Below are positions 58,490 to 64,000 of a DNA stretch of 64,000 bases, piece after piece. Origin of the DNA: Rhyzopertha dominica (taxonomy: Eukaryota > Arthropoda > Insecta > Coleoptera > Bostrichidae); the NCBI GenBank assembly GCA_025024175.1, contig QCXZ01000086.1, positions 17,698,245 to 17,762,244 on the forward strand, in the 5' to 3' direction. The first letter of the stretch is position 1, and the number at the start of each line of letters is the position of its first letter. The position numbers and the translations under genes are program-made. The notes beneath the pieces were generated by a model that was given only the letters and a program-made list of their open reading frames with translations, was not told where the DNA came from and did not search any database.

Positions 58490-59144
58490 TACAAACTATA
58501 ATTCGAAAAGCACCGTTTACTTCAGCAATAAGCGGTAAATAATATTACGAGTATATTCCAAATAATTAATTTGTTTAAGATAAAATCTTACCTCATGCAC
58601 TAGGTAAGGATATATAAGTAAACCCATCCGTGTTCAACAGATGAACTAATTATTATACGGGCATTCGGTTGTGCCCCAAACATTTTTTGTTTGCTGTTCT
58701 TTGAATGAGTATCTTACAGATTCAATTTTATTTTATCTACGTATGCGAAAATTTTTGTGCTATAACAATTTGTGAGTAGATGAATGTAATTCAGAATTTG
58801 ATTTTGTCTTGACTTACTCCAAATCTTATATGATGTTTTTAAGTAATCCAACATTAATGGTGTTTCTTGCTATAGGCGTGTCAATTACTAGTACCTACCC
58901 AATTATGCAGATTTCGCTATATTGCAAACAAGTATTTGCGAAGCTCAGCATTACATATTTTACTCTCCAAAATTAAATAGACTTAAAAAGTTAATAACCG
59001 TTCTATTAAAATTTTCAATATTTTAAAAGTTCCTTAAAATAAACAAACAATTTAAAAACTTCGTGTGAATTCCTAATTTTAAATTGGTCTCACGTTAAAT
59101 TATGCGCAAGCTAACGTTAATAATTAACAAAAACTTACGCTTGT

Positions 59145-59440
59145 TAAGATTTCTATATCCAAGTCCTTTTGATGATTCCATAGCTGGCCAATCAAAAAAT
59201 TCTAAAATAAAAGAAATCTGTGAAACGATAGAAAAGACTTCCTACTTTTAACGAAATACTCATAAATATAATACAAGCATCATATATTTATGAATAAAAA
59301 ATAATAATACCTTTCGCAACTGCTTTAGTAGATATTGGCAGGGATGAAACTGAAGCATTATCTTTTGCAACTAGTTCGGTAGATACTGGCATGGATGACC
59401 CTGAAGGATTATTTTTTTCCTCTGCTTTATTTCCTACATA
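59145..59440 (-). pseudogene. Upstream exons of fourth P relic (putative)
   Basis: Two exon-like minus-strand pieces have proper splice borders. The first, 59311-59437, lies between TATGTAG and GTATTA and encodes a Ser/Thr-rich linker in which a 51-bp unit is present twice (SSLPISTKAVAK and SSMPVSTELVAK). The second, about 59148-59199, lies between TATTTTAG and GTAAGT and encodes FFDWPAMESSKGLGYRNLN. They could join the coding region at 58489. The THAP exon itself was not seen upstream. Confidence 0.45.
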
Positions 59441-59740
59441 AAAGGAAATATGAAAGACGAATGTAACAAAAATAAAATTAAGCTTTCAGTAACATCCAAC
59501 GGCACTGTTTTAATAATACTATTTTGACGTAATACAGAGCTTACATTTGAATTAAGTTTAGAATTTCATGATAAATGAAAGTTATGTGTAAAGTAAATAC
59601 CACTTGCAGTTAATCTTACTTCATTTAACCGCTTGCATTTAAAACATTAATAATAAAAGCACCAGCTATTATTTTTATGGTATTACGAGCAGCAGTCAAA
59701 CAAGGTTTAGTGATTTTTAATAATACAGTTACATAAAGAC

Positions 59741-61879
59741 TGTGACGCCTTTTTCTTTGAGCGGCGGAACGGGCCTTCGGATCGGAGAGCGGACGGACGG
59801 ACGGTTACGCAAAGAGCGATACGGCACGGTACGGTGGTGACGTAAGCACTAAGCTCGGCGTCAAAACGGTTTCTCGGGCGCCAGTTTTTTATTATCCTGA
59901 GGTATGCTCCTCAGATAACTACACACGATCCCTCTTACGTGTGCAGACCAGGGTAGCTGCAGTGAAGATCGGCACTCCAGGGAACAACCCCGAGGGTGGA
60001 TGCCGCAAGCTGGAAGAAAGTTGTTATCGGTGTGCGGACGGTGGAGCAGAAAGAAAACCAGTAATCACCTAAAACACGGTTTATTTCCAAAACAATAAAA
60101 CTTAATACAGCGGTTATAAACAAAACGGAACCCCCTCGTAAGTAAGCCTCGGTCAAGCTACAGTTATGTAATTTCATGGTACGGTTGCAACGCGGCTCAT
60201 AGTATGAAATAATAATAAGGAGCTAGTCGGAGCGAGAGTGTAAGACAAACAGAACGTGAATACCAGCGCGTGAAAATAACGGTCGAGCAAGAGAGAGAGA
60301 GCTGCCTTACGAGTCTTTAATACCCGGAAAGCTACCGTGCATTAGAAACTCTCTAGCAGCCCCCTGCGTGCGGTACGAGTCGCCGACATCTCGAAAGCGT
60401 CGGGGAAACTTCGAACGCCGTCTTTTCGGTTTCTTGGAAGCGGACGGTCCATAAACATAAAAGTTACGCGCGAAATTTCCAAAAAACTAATCTCGACCTG
60501 TCGTGCAATTAACTGTTACGGTTATTTTGTTAATTAGGATTCAATTTCATGATATTGGCTTCAGCGTCTGTTTTTGCGGTCTTCTTTCGCCTACCTTGGC
60601 TTCTTTTTTGCATTCGCTTGGTCGTACGCCGATTGCGGCAGTTTATGGGCAGATCTAGTGAAGCTGATTTGGTAAAGCCGATTTAGGGATTGCAAGTGCT
60701 TCTATTTTTCCGTTCAAGTTTGGAGTACTTCTGTAGTTATAGTAGTTGGATTTCGTAGAATGGAATTTCACTCAATTGTAGATTTGAAAATCTGCTCATA
60801 ACTCGACTAACCAGCCGTATTCGTCTAACGCGGCGTTGCCCTCTATACGAGGTAAGTTCAAAAGGTTGTGCGCTTCGGTGTAACGAGTGCATTATTTACA
60901 CGCTTGTAGGGTTTCAAGTACCGACGTATTTACATCCAGATTCAAGTACCGACGTATTTACATCCAGATTCAAATACCGACGTATTTACGTCAATATAGA
61001 AGCACCCACGTCGTTTCACGTGTTCCAGTACGGACGTGAACATTCTCCAGTGCCAGTTAGTAAATTTCCAGTGCACATCTCGATTGGGAAGTTCCTGTTC
61101 CCGAGACTGGATCACAGAACATCTTGACTGCACCTGGTAGCGACGACATTCGTAGTACTTACCTGATTTGGTTCCGGACCTTGGGCCACCTTCACGAAAC
61201 GTACTCATCGTGGACTAAACAGCTAAGTCTAGCTATAAATACGTTATATTTAATACTGCTGTTACGTGAGATTTGTCATTATTTTTTTTACGTAGCTAAA
61301 TTGAATTTATTAATGCAAAGTTTCCGTAGCTCGGTGTTTGACATTAAAGTATTACATTATTTTTTTCATTCGTTGTTTAATTATCTCGTTTCTTTATTCG
61401 TAACGCGTTTCGTTTGACATGTATAGATATACATAAATACTGTTCTTGGTTTTGTGAAACCGATATTTGTACATATATGGGGGATTAAAATTCATTTCTG
61501 TTGCATTTATAGTGATTTATGTTAGGAAATACTTAAATTTCAGTATGTTGATTGCTCTTTAAATTAATTTCTGTATTTATTGAATTTAATATATGTTTCG
61601 TGGAGCTTCCGTTATCTTTTGTTTTACTTATAGCGCCATTAACTAGTATTTGAGCATATTGAATAGGTGATCCAGTTTGTAAAGCAACCATCTTTCGTGA
61701 TTTGATGCTTTGTGTTGCGTTCGGTGGAGATATTTTAAATCACGTGGCGCCTGTTTCTTTCGTTTATCTTCTAAATATTACTGGGTTTTTTAATTGTTGC
61801 ACTTAAAACCCACACCCCACACCGACTGTGCTAGCGGCCACCGGAACCAACCCCGGTTGTTCTCTGTTATATCGTAACA
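59741..61879 (+). repeat. Possible long Ty3/gypsy 5' LTR
   Basis: The segment starts TGTGACGCC and ends TCGTAACA, giving the imperfect TGTxAC...GTAACA terminal palindrome of gypsy LTRs. A primer-binding site TGGCGCCCCAACG follows three bases later. At 2,139 bp it would be a long LTR; the 5' border is the uncertain part because no second LTR is in the window. It is GC-rich for its first 700 bp and contains a 28-bp tandem triplet at 60916-60990. Confidence 0.5.
60914..60992 (+). repeat. 28-bp tandem repeat, about 2.8 copies
   Basis: Unit TTCAAGTACCGACGTATTTA plus CATCCAGA. The first two copies are identical, while the third differs by AAATACC and ACGTC at its end. Confidence 0.85.
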
Positions 61880-61882
61880 TTC

Positions 61883-61895
61883 TGGCGCCCCAACG
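61883..61895 (+). promoter_or_regulatory. Primer-binding site of Ty3/gypsy element
   Basis: TGGCGCCCCAACG lies three bases after the putative LTR end. Its complement ends in the CCA-proximal sequence GCGCCA expected for a tRNA 3' end. I do not name the tRNA. Confidence 0.6.
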
Positions 61896-62214
61896 TTCAT
61901 TCTAGCTCTTACTGTTTTATTTCGCTATTTTTTTTATATTTTTTACTTGAGGTAATTAAAATTCATGCAGCTTTTTTTAAGCCGTAAAAATAAGAGATTG
62001 GTTAGCTGTTTAGATTTGTAATAGTACTCGTGATAACGTACGTAATTTACCAGGTGCGTTCAGGAGGTTTTTGAATTTGGTATTTTTGAGGTGTTTATCG
62101 TTATCTTTCGTCTTTTGAGATAGATTTGTCTTGTTCGTTCGCTTTTTTGGAGGGCGGTGACTTCGTGTTTGTAGTAGTAGGTATTTTTTTGCATTTTTTT
62201 TATTGTCATTCATA

Positions 62215-63672
62215 ATGGAGGTTAATCGTCTCTTAGGCGATGAATTGACTTACGAATTATTGATACGAGGGGCCGACATAAATGGAAAGGTGGACGAAAA
62301 ACGTAAATTGCTTCGGGAATTAATGAGAACGGAAGAACAAGCACCAAATGCTTTAATTCCGGGAATTAAACCTCTCGAAGAACTAACCACATGTACGAAT
62401 AAACTAGACGAGCTTTTAGGTTATCTTCAGGAATTTAACTATAAAAATTCAAATAACGAATATCAACGAATATTTTCGCGATTAACTCACGTCGATCAAC
62501 GTTTAAAACGCATTCAGACAACGGAAGCTAATTTAATTTAAAAATGGGATCATTTGATCAGAGTTTGTGGTGAGTTATGTGATAATCTTCATACGATGGT
62601 ACGACAACCGCAACCTGAACCGCCACCCTTGTTGAGATTTGATGACCCAGCTGAATCAGGCATTGTACAACCAGAAAGAACTATTTCACCGGTTGCCGTA
62701 GTAAATAGTGGTGCTAGTACTAGTGCAGCTGTTATGCAAAATTCAAGGCACGTTTCATTTCCGAATATTAATTCTAATGACTTAATAGTTAATTCAACTA
62801 CTCGATTAACAGAGCAGCTGAATAATGTTAATGTTTCACGTTCGTACTCCTCGAATTTTCCATCACCGGTTACATACCTACCGGTACGAAAATGGAATTT
62901 GATTTTTAATGGCGACTCTAGCGTATCAGCGTTTATCGAAAGAGTTGAAGGATTACGTATTGCACGCAGTGTCACCAAAGATCAACTATTGCAATCTGCT
63001 GTTGAAATGCTCACCGACAACGCGCTTGTGTGGTTTAGGTCAGTACGGGACACAGTGGTTAATTGGGATGATTTGGTAGCAAAACTTCGACTTACATTTT
63101 TACCGCATGACTATGAATCGGAATTATGGGATGAAATCCTGAATCGCACGCAACATGAGACAGAACGGGTATCAGTATTTATTGCCGTCATGGAAAACAT
63201 GTTTCGGAGATTGCCAACTCTGCCGACCGAATCGGTAAGACTTGCCACGTAAAAACTTACTACCCCGTTTCGTAACACGACTTGCACTTCATCAGATAGA
63301 TACAGTTTCAAAACTAATAGAAACTTGTAAGGCTATTGAAGATGCCCAGCGTCTGCGATGAAATACAAACCACCTCCAACGAATTACTCACGTCTTCTGG
63401 AAAGGGACTTAGCTTTTAGAAAGGGTAAAGATAGAAGTTTTCTGTCATCAGTCGAAGAGACGACTACAACCAGGCCATCGCTGGACCAAACGAATGACAT
63501 CCAAACTGAAGGATCAGCAGCCATCAATTCAATTACGTGCTGGAATTGTCGACAAACGGGGCATCGCGCATCACAGTGCAGCAAACAAAAGACTCTCCAT
63601 TGTTATCGTTGCGGAGAACAAAATTTCACTACTAGAACCTGTCCGAAATGTTCGGTAAAAGGCAATCCGAGT
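62215..63672 (+). pseudogene. Ty3/gypsy gag
   Basis: ATG 62215 opens MEVNRLLGDELTYELLIRGA, a SAP-like N-terminal segment (LLIRGADINGKVDEKRKLLR). A TAA at 62539 interrupts a coiled region. The capsid core follows at 62850-63240 (FNGDSSVSAFIERVE, then WFRSVRDTV and FLPHDYESELWDEI, the retrotransposon gag pattern). At 63535-63650 two zinc knuckles are seen: CWNCRQTGHRASQC and a defective CYRCGEQNFTTRTC in which the His position is altered. Frameshifts occur at about 63250 and 63357. Gag packages element RNA into particles; this copy cannot produce a full protein. Confidence 0.88.
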
Positions 63673-64000
63673 CACTAGGTGGTCGTGGAGTGGTCTCGGA
63701 TGAAACAAACGCGGCTAGTTTAATTAGGGAATCNAAAAGCGGAGATAGATTTGCACCCGTCTTATCATTTATTTTTGCGCATTGTCAAGGCGACCAGCGA
63801 NCTCATTTGGAAANTTCNATAATGGGAAAAAAATTTAGAGGATTGTTACACGGGAGCGAGCAAAAGTTTTATANGCACATCTACCTGGGACATTTTAAAG
63901 AACTTTGGGATTAAACTATCAACTTCATCTGTACGCGCATGCACTGTCGCCAATAATCAAAGCTGTACTATCATAGGTTCTGTAATTGTACCCGTACAAT
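63673..64000 (+). pseudogene. Start of Ty3/gypsy pol (protease region), cut by window end
   Basis: A reading frame continues after the zinc knuckles through IMGKKFRGLLHGSEQKF, which sits where the retropepsin LLDSGA-type active site is expected. The catalytic Asp appears replaced by His. Four to five N occur in the segment, so the change may be a base-call problem. A stop follows at 63914. Confidence 0.55.

Overview
The window looks like AT-rich arthropod (most likely insect) nuclear DNA that is almost entirely transposable elements. I see no convincing host gene, no rRNA or tRNA gene, and no bacterial-type operon. Support for this comes from GT-AG introns inside transposase genes, THAP/P-type, hAT, PIF/Harbinger, Merlin and Sola-like DNA transposons, BEL/Pao and Ty3/gypsy retroelements typical of insects, a foldback-type element with satellite-filled arms, and a 100-N scaffold gap at 34747-34846. 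The exact order of insect cannot be fixed from the sequence.

Layout. 1-1110: C-terminal relic of a P-element (THAP9-like) transposase. 1319-1915: gag-like gene with a SAP-like motif. About 2700-8608: a hAT transposase relic split at its 3' side by a structurally complete 3.7-kb Merlin element (2826-6525, 8-bp target duplication). 10223-13000: SWIM/YqaJ protein plus a DDE_Tnp_4 transposase, resembling a two-gene ISL2EU-type element. 15829-16525: macro-domain-like fragment and an unknown ORF. 16881-19289: a complete Sola-like element with 4-bp target duplication. 20471-21147: a near-perfect 677-bp palindrome. 22397-24698: second P relic.

26463-29812: complete PIF/Harbinger element whose two genes are interleaved on opposite strands. 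The accessory MADF gene is intact, while the transposase has lost its catalytic Glu motif to a 14-nt deletion. 30165-34746: third P element with resolved introns, carrying a palindromic MITE-like insert. 35276-50161: the most complex part. A second Sola-like gene is split by a BEL/Pao copy, duplicated in inverted orientation, and then invaded by a 10.9-kb foldback element (38402-49341) of apparent Phantom/NOF (Mutator-like) type. Its long inverted repeats hold about 18 and 4 copies of an AGCTAGCTCC-rich satellite unit. The left arm of the duplication still holds the empty target site. 50162-55640: a second BEL/Pao copy. 56136-59440: fourth P relic. 59741-64000: the 5' half of a Ty3/gypsy element with a possible 2.1-kb LTR, primer-binding site and broken gag.

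Together the genes form a nested TE graveyard rather than a pathway. Four separate elements (Merlin, Sola-like, Harbinger, foldback) retain exact ends and target duplications, so their structure can be read directly, and the insertion order can be partly reconstructed.
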